In this document: one piece after another, positions 24,057-36,303 of the stretch
Layout of the letters: the number at the start of each line of letters is the position of its first letter
Numbering within the stretch: position 1 is the stretch's first letter
Source: Amborella trichopoda
Lineage: Eukaryota > Streptophyta > Magnoliopsida > Amborellales > Amborellaceae
DNA length: 64,000 nt
NCBI RefSeq assembly: GCF_000471905.2
Contig: NW_006497560.1
Coordinates: 1,865,659-1,929,658, forward strand
Reading direction: 5' to 3'
Program-made: the position numbers and the translations under genes
The notes under the pieces: generated by a model
What the model was told of the DNA's origin: nothing
What the model saw: the letters and a program-made list of their open reading frames with translations, nothing else
Database searches by the model: none

Positions 24057-25599
24057 TAAACAAAAATTTCCTTTAACAGTGAGGAGAGGGTGCTCGATTG
24101 AAGTTCCGGCAAGCAGTGGGACTTCAGCAAAAGTGTTGCAAGGAAGGTTTTCAGCAAACAGTGGGATTCTAGTGAGGGTCCTGCAGGGAAGGCCTTCGGT
24201 GAACAGACTTTTGCCAAGAATTTGGTAAAGTTGTAGAGGAAGTTTTTAGCATAGAGGACTTTTCGACGGAGGGAAGAGCTCCGGCCTTGGTATTTTTGAG
24301 GGTAGAAGAGGTGGGAAACGTAGTGGTGAGCATTTCCAGACGTCTTGGGAGTTTTTCTAGAGGTTTTTGGGGATTTCTCGATGTTCTTAGTGTTGTAGTA
24401 GCGGTTTTTCGGGAATAACAGGAAAAGTTTGCAAGAGTTGTCAATGAGGTTCTGGTGACGTTTCAGCCGAAACCGTAGGCGGGAAAGTTTTTCAGTGAGT
24501 TTTCGGCCGTGTAGCAAAAGTTCCAGCGGGAGACGAAAGGACAAAACAGTTGCAGGGAAGGTGAACAGTCGTGGGAGGTGAACCGTCACCCTTGGAGATC
24601 ATGCGACCATTAAGGGGGTGTGGAAAATTAGGCCTCGAAAAAGAGGAGTCTCAGGAAGCGAACTGTCACTTCAAGTCCGACAGTAACAGAAGTGTAGCAC
24701 GCACTGAGGCAACCGACGCTGATGGTTTAGAAGTGTACCGGTGCCGAGACAACCGGCGTTGATCCTCAAGATAGGCAACCAACATTGGGAGTTCAGCCGA
24801 TGTTAGCCTTTTGAAGACACATTTGGTGCTGACTTCAAATAACGCTCATCAGCAGTATGGCTTGTCATGATGCGCAGAGTAATGCTCGCACGTGGCAGTA
24901 AGTCACATGCGGGGTTCACGATGTTCGGTGATGAGCTATACACAATGATGTTCATGGGCCGGCAAAAAGTGGTGAATGATGGTAAGGCAAGGCTTGTGGT
25001 ACCTATTGGAAGTCAAATTCTCCAGCACAACAGTGAGGTCCATGTTGTTAGGTGAAAGGGAATCCACTGTGAACAATGTATGCTTTCCATCATAAGAAAG
25101 TTCCACGCTAGGTCTAGCCTGCTTTGTATGTTTGATACACACGTCGCATGAATCCTATGTTGTATGTTTGATGTACAAGTCAGATGAGATATCTGACTTG
25201 TATGTTTGATATACATGTCGGATGGACTAAAGCTAACTTCTTGGGGTGGCTTTGCTTCGTCTTCTAGCCTGTAACCATCCTCTTACTCATCAAATGAATT
25301 GAAGCTAACTCTCCAAGTGGTTTCGTTTCTTCTTCATGAGGAGGAATTTTCTTTGGTGGGTTTGTTTCTTCCTCATGAGGCAGGGATTTGTTTGGACCTG
25401 TCGTCCTCTTATCCTCAGATGCAAGACCGAAACTACAGATATTTGTTTGTACCCATCCTCTTATCCTTAGATGCAAGAGACTTGTAACCTCTCTACTAAT
25501 GGGCTTCTTTTAGCTTGTAACTTGTAACTCGTTTTTACTGCAATAAAAAGAGTTAGAACTTATTTTGACTACCTTGCTTATTTTCACGTTGAGTCTCTT

Positions 25600-28500
25600 T
25601 TTCTTGAATATGCATTACGGATAGTACTTCTTTAAGAAAGGGGCATTACTTCCTCTCCCTCTGGATGTGCCAGTATGCTCCATTGGGTGAGACCTTTTTT
25701 ACTATAAAGGGACCTTCCCACTCAGGCTCAAACTTCCCTTTACGCTGGCTGTGCGTAACAATAGGCCTCTTGATGGCTAGGACCATGGATGAATGAGCAG
25801 ATCTTGACAGATCCCTTGATTGAGTTCAAGGTTCGGTTGAGCCTTTAGTCTCTTTCCATTGAGTGCATCCAATTCTTGATACTGGAGTTGACTCTCTCAT
25901 CTTTGGTTATTTTATGGTGAATAGCAACTCGCAGTGAAGGGATATACATTTCGAGAGGTAAAACTGCTTCACCCCCATAGACCAGAGAATAAGGAGTGGA
26001 ATCAGTAACATTTTGTGTAGTAGTACGATAAGCCCATAGTGCTTCGGGAAGCATTTCATGCCAGTTCTTCCTTGTTTTTGGCACTGACTTTCTATAAATG
26101 TTGCACTGAGTTTTATTGAAAGCCTCATCTAATCCATTCGTCTAAGGGTGGTACATAGTAGAGTACTTCCATTCAAAATCGAACTGGTTAACTAAGCGAT
26201 CGATGTGATGACTCCTAAATTGAGGACCGTTACCAGATATAATCTGGTCGGGCACTCTGAAGCGATATATGATATGACGTCAAATGAAGTAGGCCACAGC
26301 TTCTCTGGCCCAAGAACCTGCTTGAGGGGGACCGCTTCAATCCACTTAGAGAAATAATATGTTGCAGCTAGGACAGAAACATGGCCCATTGAGGAAGGAG
26401 GGTCAAGAGGCCCTACGATGTCCATACCCCATTGTGAGAAGGGCCATGATGCAATCGTAGGGCGTAAGGGCTCTAGAGGTTGCTGAACCAGGCTGGAGTG
26501 TATTTGGCATACTTAGCACTTTTTAGTGTAGCTTAAGGAATCGGTGATCATGGAAGGCCAATAGTATCCCAACCTGTGTATTCGTTCATAGAGCTGAGGA
26601 CCGGACTGGTGTAGAAATAAAATGCATGAGTGTGCTTCTTATAACACCTTGCTTGCTTCTTGGATGTCCAGACATCTAAGAAGAATACCGTTAAACGATT
26701 GTCTGAAAAGAGCATCTCCTTCAAGGAGAGTATATTTGGTAGACATTCGATGTATGCTGTTACGTTCAGCGTGATCTTTCGGGAGCCTTCAATGTTTTAG
26801 GAAACTAATGATGGGCTCTCTCCAATCTTCTACCTACTCAATTTCTGTGCATATTGGGTCAAAGAATTATGGTTCTTGATTTCAACCCTTTGCTCCTTGA
26901 CTCTATGTTATTCCTTGTTCAGTCTTGATTACTTCTTTGGCTGATAGAAGTGCTCCAAATGGATAAGAAGGGCACTCGGGGAAGATATTTCTCTCGTCAT
27001 CCACATCGACCTCAGTTCTTAGTTCGATGTGTCTCCATTCTGCCACCCAATCAAGCGTGGGTCCTGATGAGGACAACTGAATTGTAGCACTAAGTTTTGC
27101 AAGTGCATCAGCTGTGAGTTTAGCCTCTTAGGGATGTGACTCAAGGATACGTCCTCAAACTGGGCCATCTATGATTTTACAGTATCGTGATAAGGCTTGA
27201 GAGTGTCTTTTCTCACATCATAGATCCCTTTGAGTTGCCGGATAACCAACGCAGGGTCACCATAGATCTTGAGCTGCTCCAAATCTAGGTCGAAGTTATA
27301 AGGGCCTGATATTCTGCCTGATTATGAGAACCAGCTTGGGCGAGGGAGAAGGAAAGTTGCAATACTTCTCATTTTGAGCTTAAGAAGACTACTCCGGCAC
27401 CTCCTTAGTCTGATTAGAAGGCTCCTTCAAAGTACAATCTCCAAGCATGAGCAAGATAGGTACAAAATACTTCCTCAGGGAGGTCGCTTGATAACGACGA
27501 TTCTACCGGCAAAGTGTGTGCTGCGAGAAAATCAACCAGGGCCTGACCCTTGATAGCCTTTTTTGGGACATACGTGATGCCAAATTTCATCTGCTTGTGC
27601 TCCGAGTGACTAGTTTAAAGCCGTCACATATATAATGAGTGGTTTTCCCAATACTGGTGTACAAAGTACTGAAGGGTTGAGTAAATAGTGCTTGATATCG
27701 TCAAGGACTGCCTGACATGCTTCATCCCAAATGAATGGGGTATCTTTCTTTAGCAGGTGTGTAAAGGGTTTACAGCGACCTGAGAGGATCGAGATGAACC
27801 TGCGAATGTGTTTCAGTTGCCCTTGGAGGGAGCACAGTTCTCAAAGTGTAGTCCGTGATGACATATCTTGGATTGCCTTTTTCTTGACTGGCTCCACTTC
27901 AAGCCCTCGATGTCTGACAATGAACACTAAGAGTTTTCCAGAGCAAACGCCAAAAACATATTTTAGCAAGTTCATTTTAAGTTGATTAAGATGCAAACAC
28001 TCGAATATCTTTTAAAGGTCTCTCATGTGAGCATCTGTCTCTTCATATTTTACCACCAAATCATCTACATAACATTCCACTTCTTTGTGCATCATGTCGT
28101 TGAAGATGGTGGTCATTGCTCTCTGTTATGTGGCACCAGCGTTCTTTATTTCAAAAGGCATCATCGTGCAACCGAAGACCCCTTTTGGTGTTACGATTGC
28201 AGTGGCTTCTTCCTCTTTAGGCGATATCCTTATCTGTTTATACCCGGAGTCACCGTCCATGAAGGAAAAGATTTGACAATGAGCCGTGGAGTCGATGAGT
28301 ATCTCTGTGAATGGCAACGGGATGTCATCCTTGGGACAAGCGATATTGAGGTCGTGGAATTCATTGCAAACGTAGATTTGACCATTTTTCTTCTTTACTG
28401 GAACAACATTTGCTGCCCATTTTGGGTACTTGACTTTATGAATAACGCCTGCTTTCTGTCTCTGATAGGGCTTCAGGGTTGGTCATGCGTCCTACGTTTT

Positions 28501-28600
28501 TCTTCAACTGAGTGACGGAGAGGTCAACTTCAAATGTAGAAAACACATCAGGTTAAAGAAGCTCATCTGAACAGTTGGGAGGAAACTGAGGTTGACTGAT
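25600..28600 (-). pseudogene. Element B pol remnant (integrase, RNases H, RT)
   Basis: Minus-strand pol, read right to left as RT (about 27600-28460), RNase H and second RNase H (about 26980-27600) and integrase (25600-26800). The clearest pieces are an integrase catalytic-core segment with MDIVGPLDPPSSMGH (26192-26425), an integrase segment with the WAYRTTTQNVTDSTPYSLVYG box (25845-26084), and an RT fragment with FSFMDGDSGYKQI (28126-28317). All are typical of Tat pol. Heavily broken and shorter than the same region of C. Confidence 0.82.
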
Positions 28601-28739
28601 CATGATGAGAAGATTATCTTCGTATGAATCATACTGTATTTGTATGGATGCCTGGAGTGTTTTCTCCGAGCCATCTGGTTCTTCAGAGACTTGTATCATA
28701 TGGAAAGCTTCCTGAGAGTAGAAGCTTTCCACTTTTGAT

Positions 28740-29192
28740 TCTCTCAGTCTTTACTTAAAGTAAGGCTGAGGGGGCCACTGGGGTTTCTTTGGCTCCGACT
28801 ACTTGTGCTTCTTTGAAGAAGGTGGTTCTGCCTTGGCTTTATCTGCCAAGGCATCAACAACTGTTAGGAATCATACTGCTTGTGCCAGGGTCTTTCTCAA
28901 TCATTTCTGCTGCATCGTGCTTATTTTGATTCCATCGAATTCTCGGTCGAGAGCCTCAAAGTCTAGGCATATCAAGGTTGTACTTACAGGAGATGTAGAA
29001 GAGGGAGAATGACAAGCAAGAAAGGAAGGAGGAGAAGGGTTAGAAGGTGGGGCATATCTAGGCAGCTTTTTATGTCATCATCAGGGTTGGACAAGTGAAG
29101 GGGGTCTTTTAGGTCTTTTCCTTAGTTAGACTGTTGGAGTGTGCTTTTAATGTCGTCATCTTATGATGAGTGGAAGATGGCACATGGACATC
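28740..29192 (-). pseudogene. Element B gag-pol linker, pol-side part
   Basis: Matches the basic linker of A (4644-5110) in the same orientation, including the lysine-rich block beside pol. It stops at the insertion point of element C. The remainder continues at 47570. No protein function is recognised. Confidence 0.7.
29188..29192 (+). repeat. Target-site duplication of C, left copy (ACATC)
   Basis: ACATC lies directly before the TG of C's 5' LTR. The right copy is ACACC at 47565-47569, one mismatch. Comparison with the unbroken linker of A near 5093-5106 shows that one copy is enough to restore the alignment. Confidence 0.85.
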
Positions 29193-30493
29193 TGTTTGAA
29201 CGTATTTTTCAGTACCTTGGATGCTAATTAGGAATAAGTAAGAAACTAGTCAATAAAGCTTACAAAACAGTGGAAATTCCCGATAGTCTCAATATGGCCC
29301 CAGAATCGATTGTGATCTTCAATAGCATTTCAAAAGACCACCTATCAGGTTTCATCCCGATCAGACATGTCTAAGGCAGTGAACACAAGGAAATAATTTC
29401 AACAAAATCGGCCTCTTGCACCCTGAAATGGACCGTGTAACTAGAGCCATACTTTTGGTGCATCAAAAAATTGTGGGACCACTACCATTATGTTTGGCAT
29501 GGTCGAAAACCCCTATGGGTCAAGTTTCAGCTTAATCGGAAACTACAAGACAAAGTTATGGGTAAAAGACTAAAAAAGAGTAGGCCTCACACTATTCCCA
29601 TGTGGCCTCATAGCACCAAAACACCATTAAAGGTGGTAGTTTTTATAGTCACGAGCAGTCACTTTCAGGGTCCTTAACAAACTCGTTCTGATTCAAATCG
29701 CACCCAAATTTCGTGAGCGTGTTCGTCTCAACAAGACAAACAATTCGATATGCGGTACGCCTCGGGGTGACGCCCTAGCAGAGAGAAAAACTAAATGGAA
29801 TTCACTAATCCTTGAAAGAAGTTGCAAAAAATTCAGCAGCAGCACGCCTCGTTTAAGCAGCCAGATCGCGACGCTCGCATATCGGATCAGTACGAAACCA
29901 ATTTCATTATGTGCGTGAGGTCCGAACCTCGTGTACGATGAACGGTTGGATTTCACTGACAAAGGTTTCAAAGCTGCTATAAATTCCCACTGCCGGATTC
30001 CAAGATTCTGGCCAAAAACTCAAGATGACAAAATCTTCATCCGGACACGAAAATAAGTTAAGTTTGTTGCAACGTAATCGTGACAATATTCTTAGTGTGA
30101 TTCAATGAGGATGTCACGAAGAAACATCAAAGAACAAGCACACAATTGATCCGAAGTTTTCAAGATTTATCCAAGATTCAAGTCTCATATTCATAGCTCA
30201 AAAACATGATTCATGGTTGGAAGTTGGTATCAAAATGATCTCCATGCCGAGTTTTACAAGAAAACAATAATCTTTCAACTAAGCGGGCATCAGAATGATC
30301 CCGGGTCAGCCATGCAAGAACACCCAAGTTCTCGGGCAACAGTAGGGACTGTTCTGAAATTACACACATTGTTAAGCAGGGGTAAAATAGTCCTTTTACA
30401 CCCAATTTTAGAATTTCTTTAAATTCAATTAAATTGTAACTATCTTCAACTCTAAGTAGTTTTTGAGCGCACACCCACGTTTTAGCCCAATTC

Positions 30494-30500
30494 TATATAA
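30494..30500 (+). promoter_or_regulatory. TATA box of the C 5' LTR
   Basis: TATATAA in the context ATTCTATATAAACAGG, with an AATAAA at 30553-30558 some 55 bases downstream. The same pair occurs in the 3' LTR (TATATAA 46008-46014, AATAAA 46063-46068). This sets the likely U3/R boundary near 30525 and places the hairpin array inside the transcribed leader. Confidence 0.75.
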
Positions 30501-30599
30501 ACAGGCAATACCTCATTATACAAAAAATGGATTCATTCTTCTTGGATCAATCAATAAAATTATGATTGTTGCTTAAGCTTGTGAGTACATCTTGGAGAG

Positions 30600-30890
30600 A
30601 GAGAGAGAGGAGAGAGAAGAAAAGGATCGATACCCTTTAATTAGGTAACTTCTCTCTCCTCCCTTTTTCCCAACTTTTTCTTTCTTTCTTCTTCTCATCT
30701 CTACCTCTTTCTCTCTCTTCTTCTCATATCTATCTCTTTCTATCTCTTCTTCTTATCTCTATATCTTTCTCTTTCTTCTTCTCATCTCTATCTCTTTCTC
30801 TCTCTTCTTCTCGTCTCAATTTCTTTCTCTCTCTTCTTGTCTCTATCTCTTTCTCTCTTTTACCCATCTCTATCTCCATTCGTCTTCTTC
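30600..30890 (+). repeat. CT-rich tract in the C 5' LTR
   Basis: TCTCTTCTTCTCATCTCTAT-type sequence of about 290 bases between the R region and the hairpin array. It mirrors the GA tract of A and B on the opposite strand. Confidence 0.85.
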
Positions 30891-31390
30891 TGTCACAACT
30901 GGTGAGGCCTAGTGCCGGTTGATCTCTCTCTCTTCTGTCACAACTGGCGAACACTAGCATAAGTTGGTTCTCTCTCTTCTGTCACAACCGGTGAAGCTTA
31001 GCACCAATTGATTCTCTCTCTCTTCTATCACAACTAGTGAAGCCTAGCGTCAATTGATTCTCTTTCTCTTCTGTCACAATCGGTGATGCCTAGCGTCGGT
31101 CGATTTTTTCTCTTCTATCACATTCGGTGAAGCCTTATGCTGGTTGGTTCTCTCTCTTTTGAATAACCAACGAAGTCTAGCGCCAGTTGGTTCTCTCTCT
31201 TCTCCATGACAACCGACTAAGCCTAGTGCCAGTTGGTTTTCTCTATCTCTTCTATCAATCTATGAAGCCTAGCGTCGGTTGGCTTTCTCTCTCTTCTATT
31301 AATCGGTGAAACCTAGTGTCGGTTGATTTTCTCTCTTCTCTTTTATCAATAGGTGAAACCTAGCATTGATTGGTTTTCTCTCTCTTTGTC
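30890..31390 (+). repeat. U5 hairpin array of C (5' LTR), about eleven units
   Basis: Units of about 45 bases: TTCTGTCACAACTGGTGAGG, then a CCTAG(T/C)GCCGGTTG half and TTCTCTCTC. Stems include CAACTGG/CCGGTTG (30895), AATCG/CGATT (31075), AACCAAC/GTTGGTT (31162) and TCAATCGG with TCGGTTGA (31298). Arms vary between units while pairing is largely kept, G-U pairs included. Confidence 0.87.
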
Positions 31391-32147
31391 ATCCTCTCGT
31401 CTTTCATCCTCTTCTCTTCTTCTCCCATTTTTTTTTATTATCCCTTCCTCTCTTCTTACCTTCCCTCATAATCCTCATTAAACGAGGAGGGATTGAAGTT
31501 AGCCTCTCATGGTAGTCCTGTCATCTAGCAGCAATGTTGTTGTGTTAGGATTACTTGGCCCGCTTTATTGCCACGATAGACTAACCATCGTGTCTAGCTA
31601 GTCGGTATTGGTAATGAGGCCTACTAGTAATTCCGTGAGCCAGTCTTAATTATCGAGCCCATTTTGCTAGCATGTCAAGCCAATTATTAACCAGCTTAGT
31701 CACCACTCTGATCCTCTCGCTTAGTTGAATCCTTCTCTCCCCCGTATCTCTTCTCTCCTTGTTTTTTAATGCGCATGCTTGTGTATGTTCATCAAAGAGG
31801 AAAAGGGTGAGGTCTGACCCACTTGTCATATAACCTTTGACATATATGTGAATGTGATTGCAGAAAAACAAGAAGAATACAAGACAAGGGAGGCGATTCC
31901 GAACCAGTTTTATTACTTGGGGGCTTTCTTCGTGATCTAAGAGGATGCCCACGCAAGTCAACCTTAGTAAGTCCCGAACCTACCTTAAATTCCTCTCTCA
32001 CCGGTTGGTAATACCTGCCCCCATTCTCGAACGAGGTTCCCAAGAGAGTGATCTCAAAAATGTCTCAGGTTTTCCCTCGAAACTAGAAGTGCCTATCACC
32101 TGATCCTCAAAGGATCTGGAGGGCGAGATCGAAGCACCTAACCAGCT

Positions 32148-32165
32148 TGGCGACTCCACTGGGGA
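32148..32165 (+). promoter_or_regulatory. Primer-binding site of C
   Basis: TGGCGACTCCACTGGGGA, 3 bases after the LTR end. It would pair with a tRNA 3' end of the form TCCCCAGTGGAGTCGCCA. Tat/Ogre elements are reported to use tRNA-Arg; the match to a particular plant tRNA was not checked. Confidence 0.85.
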
Positions 32166-32401
32166 CCCCTTAGTCGGATAGTTCTTGTTTGTCTAGTTTC
32201 TTCTTTCTTTATTTGCTTTTATTATCTTTTCACATTTTATTTATGGTTTGCGGGGTCTGTACCTCATTTATCCGGATCAGGGATTTTCTTATCCCCATAT
32301 TCGAGAGTTTCCCTAAGGAACAAGTTGATTCAACTTTGTTCCCAACCATCCTCTTGAGCAAAGACCCCTTGTCTAGCTCCCAAGTCTTAACCTAAACCGG
32401 T
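32166..32401 (+). other. Element C leader between primer site and gag
   Basis: AT-rich non-coding leader of about 235 bases. The same sequence, inverted, precedes gag in A. I see no gene in it. Confidence 0.7.
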
Positions 32402-35222
32402 GTGAGGCAGGACCTAAAAATCCCTCAGTCCCCATCTGCTCGCTCTGGTGGAAACTCCACAAAGGCGCCCTACATCGGCAGGACTTTCGTTGCCCCACAC
32501 AGCATGCACCCAGCCCTCGGCAAGTCACTTGCCGGTTGTATTTCTAAGTTATGCCAGAAGGATTTCCAGTCCCTTACTGCAAAAGGCAAGCAAGTCGTCA
32601 TTGCTTCTGTGGATCGCCATAAGGCTACCCCCCGCATGTTTGCACCATTGGTCTCTATCCCTAGAGGCTCAATATGGCGAAGCGAAAAGCCCATGGTCTC
32701 CATCCCTCACGCACCACAAGGCCCGTGGGTTTCCCACTCGAGCAACACCTCGGGGCAACCTTTTTGTTACTACGAGCCTATGTCCAGGATCAGACCTTCT
32801 AAGGTCAGGTCCTTCTCACGCTACACATATGCATCTCACTACTCGAGGCAATGCCATTGCTATGTCAAACTGAGTACACAGGAGAAGACCTTGTCATCCT
32901 CCTACTCTCAACACACAAGCACACCCTGTAAGGGATAGGCCTACACCTGTTCTCTTGCAGACACTCGCTCACAATTCTCGGCCTCCTAAGGCTGGATCAC
33001 TTGCTCGAGCCCATGTTCACCCTCAAGTCACCCGTGACCCTTCTTCAAGGGGTGCACATGCGTTGCCATCACAGACGCCCTCTCGCCCTCGACTCAAGCC
33101 TTCTCATGAGTCAATCCTGCTGCAGCCCACTCCTCCTTCATTGAGCAAGCACCTTCAGCCTTGGCACTCGAGGGTTTTCCCCAAGAGTGCCATTCTGAAC
33201 CAGCCACATCAGTTTGGTCGTGTCTCTAGAGCTCATAAGAGAGCTCAGGGCATTGACCTGATGGAAACTCGAGTCCTTCATCCTCCCTGGCCCAAGATGA
33301 GTCCAGTTCTTGACCATCATCCATTGCCACACCTGATGGAGACAGCTCTCTCCTGTCCTAGAAGAACTGACCAACCGCGATCCAGATCGTAATTTTGGTG
33401 CGAGGTCCATCAAAACCTCAAGGCTAAACGCGATAGAGGTCTGCAAATTTTGACTAAGGATGTGACAAAGGCAATCAAAACAACCAATTATGACGATCCT
33501 CTTCACCTAAATCTCTTCTACCCCCTTCAGACATTGAAGCCTGAATAAGAGTTCCATGAGCCCTGAGCTGTGGTTACCATCATAGAGAAGACCCAGTAGC
33601 TCAGCAGCCACGGTCCCAAGACGGTCGAGAACCGATCCAAATGCGATCAGCATACAAGAGTCGAGTTCAGTCAGGGCATGCTAGCCCCCTACTGACTAAC
33701 CTACCACGTATGACCCATCAAGTTTGGAAGCCCTTAGTTGCCACTAATGTTGACTTCCATAGAGAAACAGTCAGCGTAATGGTCGTAAGCGAGCCCGGTG
33801 ATACCCAGGAAGAGCGCATGAACAAGTTTGAGCATATGGTGTGTGCAATGATGGAAAAGATCAATCATATTGACGCCGCACGCCAGTCGGTTAACCATGA
33901 GGTCAATTCCCTTCACGTTGATGGTGCACCTCCACGACAGCTCCCTCCTTCTACCTCACAGGACAATTCTATCCCTTATTCAGTCTCTCAGACAAATATT
34001 GACGCTATGATCACCCATATCCTAAAGAACAGACAAATCCCTGGGATACAGGGTGCGACGCCTTATCAAAGGCTGTACCATCGTATATCGATCAGATCCC
34101 ATTTCCCTTAGATTACAAGAAGGTGAAGTTCCCATTATTCAACGGATCCACATACCCAAACCAGCATATCGCCCACTTTCAGGCAGCATGTTGAGAAACA
34201 TCGGCTGACGGGAGACTTCTTCTCCTATAGTTCATTGAGACCCTCGATGGCCCAACGTTTCAATGGTATGCTCGATTTCCTCCAAACTCGGTGCATACAT
34301 GGGAGGAGTGGAGAAACTGTTCTATCAATGCTTCTATGAGGTCGAGAGAAAGGTTCAGATCATCGAACTTTTCACCCTGATTCAAGACCCCGATGAGCCC
34401 GTCGATCAGTTCATATCAAGATAGAGAAATTTGGATTCCTGCCACCCTAATCCTATGCCTGAGAAGGAAGCAATCCAAACTTGCCTGTTAAACATGCGAG
34501 CCGAGATCGCTCTACATGTCAAGGCCTTTAATTCGACCTCCATGTCAGAGCTGATCTCTAAATCAGTTCTTATAAAAAGTCTACTTTGCCACCATGGTGA
34601 AACACGACAACCATGTAGTTCAGCAAAAAATCGGGGCAATGGTATCTCTAAAAGAAACACATGAGGCACCTAACAAAAAAGGTTAATCAATGTAGTCGTC
34701 ATGGTTGCTGATTCAAAGAAGGCTTCCTCCCAAACTTTGGACCTCTGTAAAGGGGTAAGCACAACAAAGGTAACACCCCAGGCTGGTAACCAACAACAGT
34801 TGTACAATCGGGTGCCCCTACTAGCCAACCTTAATCGGGGTGATTATTTTACCAAGCATAGGAACAAGGTCTACCCCTTCGAGAAGGAGTGGGTCCCTGC
34901 ATTGTTTTGGTTACTATTGAAATAAAATATGATCAAACTTCCAGAAACAAAATTCCTTGAGAAACGTAGCCTTGACACTTAGGTGAATTATTGTGCCTAC
35001 CATCGGAGGATCAATCATCCCACAGATGACTGTTATACATTGAAGGATATTATCGAGGCCCTAATTCTAAAGGGTCAGATAAAGCTTGAAGACTTAAAGA
35101 AGGCCTTTGGGATACCTGAGGCCTCCCATGATGTAACTATCCAAGAGGAAGATGAAATGCATGGTATTCTTTACGCCTTCTTCATTACAATGCTTCAGGA
35201 AGGCAAAATCACATTGAGCTAG
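32402..35222 (+). pseudogene. Element C gag remnant
   Basis: Broken gag with four recognisable parts. The amino-terminal region (32402-32938, 178 codons open) is rich in Ser, Pro and basic residues. A middle part (33641-34111) has the conserved DTQEERMNKFE segment. The retrotransposon-gag core lies at about 34110-34660. The carboxy-terminal zinc knuckle CAYHRRINHPTDDCYTLK is at 34983-35222. The extended amino-terminal region may correspond to the extra ORF or long gag leader seen in Ogre-type elements; that is inference. Several interruptions. Confidence 0.8.
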
Positions 35223-36255
35223 GCAAGAAAACACCATCGCCTTGCTAAGGGGATTGAGGATCGTTGGTGCCTGTACCATCAGTTAAGAGGCCATTACCTA
35301 TTAGAATGAACAAGTTTCCATGATATATTCACAAAGAAAATGCGAGAACGTCAGGAGTCTTACAATCTCCCTGTAAGCGATCCCTAAGTCACTTCTCCAT
35401 CGGGCAAGGAGATCTCCCAAAGCAGGATCTTCATATCAATAACTCAGATTTGGCGGAATCCTCGATTCCCTAACCATGGATATTCTGCCATGGTCGAAGC
35501 AGACTCAAGTTTATAAGACAAGAAGAAATTTGCCAAACTAGAGCAGTTCGCCAGCCCAGTGAGACGAATCAAACGTCACCTCAAAAAATCAGAAGGAGAC
35601 GAGCACCAAGGGCTGCTCGCCAAAGAAACAAGACCGCTCAACCCCCAGTCGAGCAGGAATTTCTCAGGCCCCTTCCTCTACTGCCAACTATACTGGACTT
35701 CATCCCTAACACGATCCTTCTTCCTTCTTCATCCTGTCAAGAAGACGTTTTCGTGCCATCTCCCACTCAGCATAAGTCCGATGAGGGTGACGACGTTAAA
35801 AGCACTCTCTAACGGTCTAAGCAACGGAAAGACCTAAAAGACCCCCAGCACCCGTCCAACCCTTATGATGATGTAAAAATCTACCCAAATCGGTCTGATG
35901 ATGGTAATGACCTTAAAAGTCCCCACCTTCTATCCCTTCTCTTGCTTCTCCTTCTGTTTCTCATTCTTCCTCGTCTATGTCTCTTACAGGTACAAACTTG
36001 ATATGTTCGGACCTCAAGGCCCTCGACAGAGAACTTGAGGGATCAAACATAATTAAGACGCAAGGAAAACGATTGAGAAAGACTCTGGCACAGGCTGCAG
36101 GATTCTTAATAATTGCTGATGCCCTGGCAGCTAAAGCCAAGGCAGAGCCACCTTCTTCAATGAAGCACAAGAAGTAAAAGCCAAAGAAACCCCAGTGGCC
36201 CCTTGAGCCATACTTTGAGTAGACACTGAGAGAGTCAAGAGGGCAAAGCTTCAAT
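35222..36255 (+). pseudogene. Element C gag-pol linker
   Basis: Counterpart of A 4505-5600: basic patches, a Ser/Pro-rich middle and an Ala/Lys-rich end (DALAAKAKAEPPSSMKHKK, near 36120-36177). The protease is expected here in the family, but no clear active-site motif is seen in the open pieces. Confidence 0.6.
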
Positions 36256-36303
36256 TCTCAAGAAACTTACCACATAGTACAAGTTTGTGAAGAACCAGCC
36301 AGT

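Larger units (their letters stand above)
20903..25595 (-). repeat. Element B 3' untranslated region
   Basis: About 4.7 kb without genes between 3' LTR and integrase. Read in element sense (right to left) it has a core array (24690-24860), a hairpin plus TATA cassette, a GCGCCGGTTG-type array (23590-23890), a CTGGGGAT-type array (23150-23580), a CCTTAAACT array (22395-23100), a short second run (22010-22135), ACTCATGG blocks (about 21780-21960) and a spacer to the polypurine tract. A 177-codon frame at 24056-24589 overlaps the cassette flank and has no counterpart protein in C, so I do not call it a gene. Confidence 0.8.
29193..32144 (+). repeat. Element C 5' LTR (2.95 kb)
   Basis: Starts TGTTTGAACG and ends GCACCTAACCA, with canonical TG..CA ends. 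U3 is about 29193-30490. Then come the TATA box, a CT-rich tract (30600-30890), the hairpin array (30890-31390) and a conserved U5 end (31480-32144). The first 20 bases are identical to the 3' LTR; the rest has drifted. Confidence 0.93.

Noticed and set aside
24056-24589. 177-codon minus-strand frame in B's 3' region, possible extra gene
   Set aside because: The matching part of C (41040-41600) has no similar protein, and the frame spans imperfect repeats. An extra 3' gene is not supported.
35222-36255. Protease domain in the linker
   Set aside because: Expected here in gypsy elements, but no D(T/S)G motif with flanking hydrophobic pattern could be seen in any copy.
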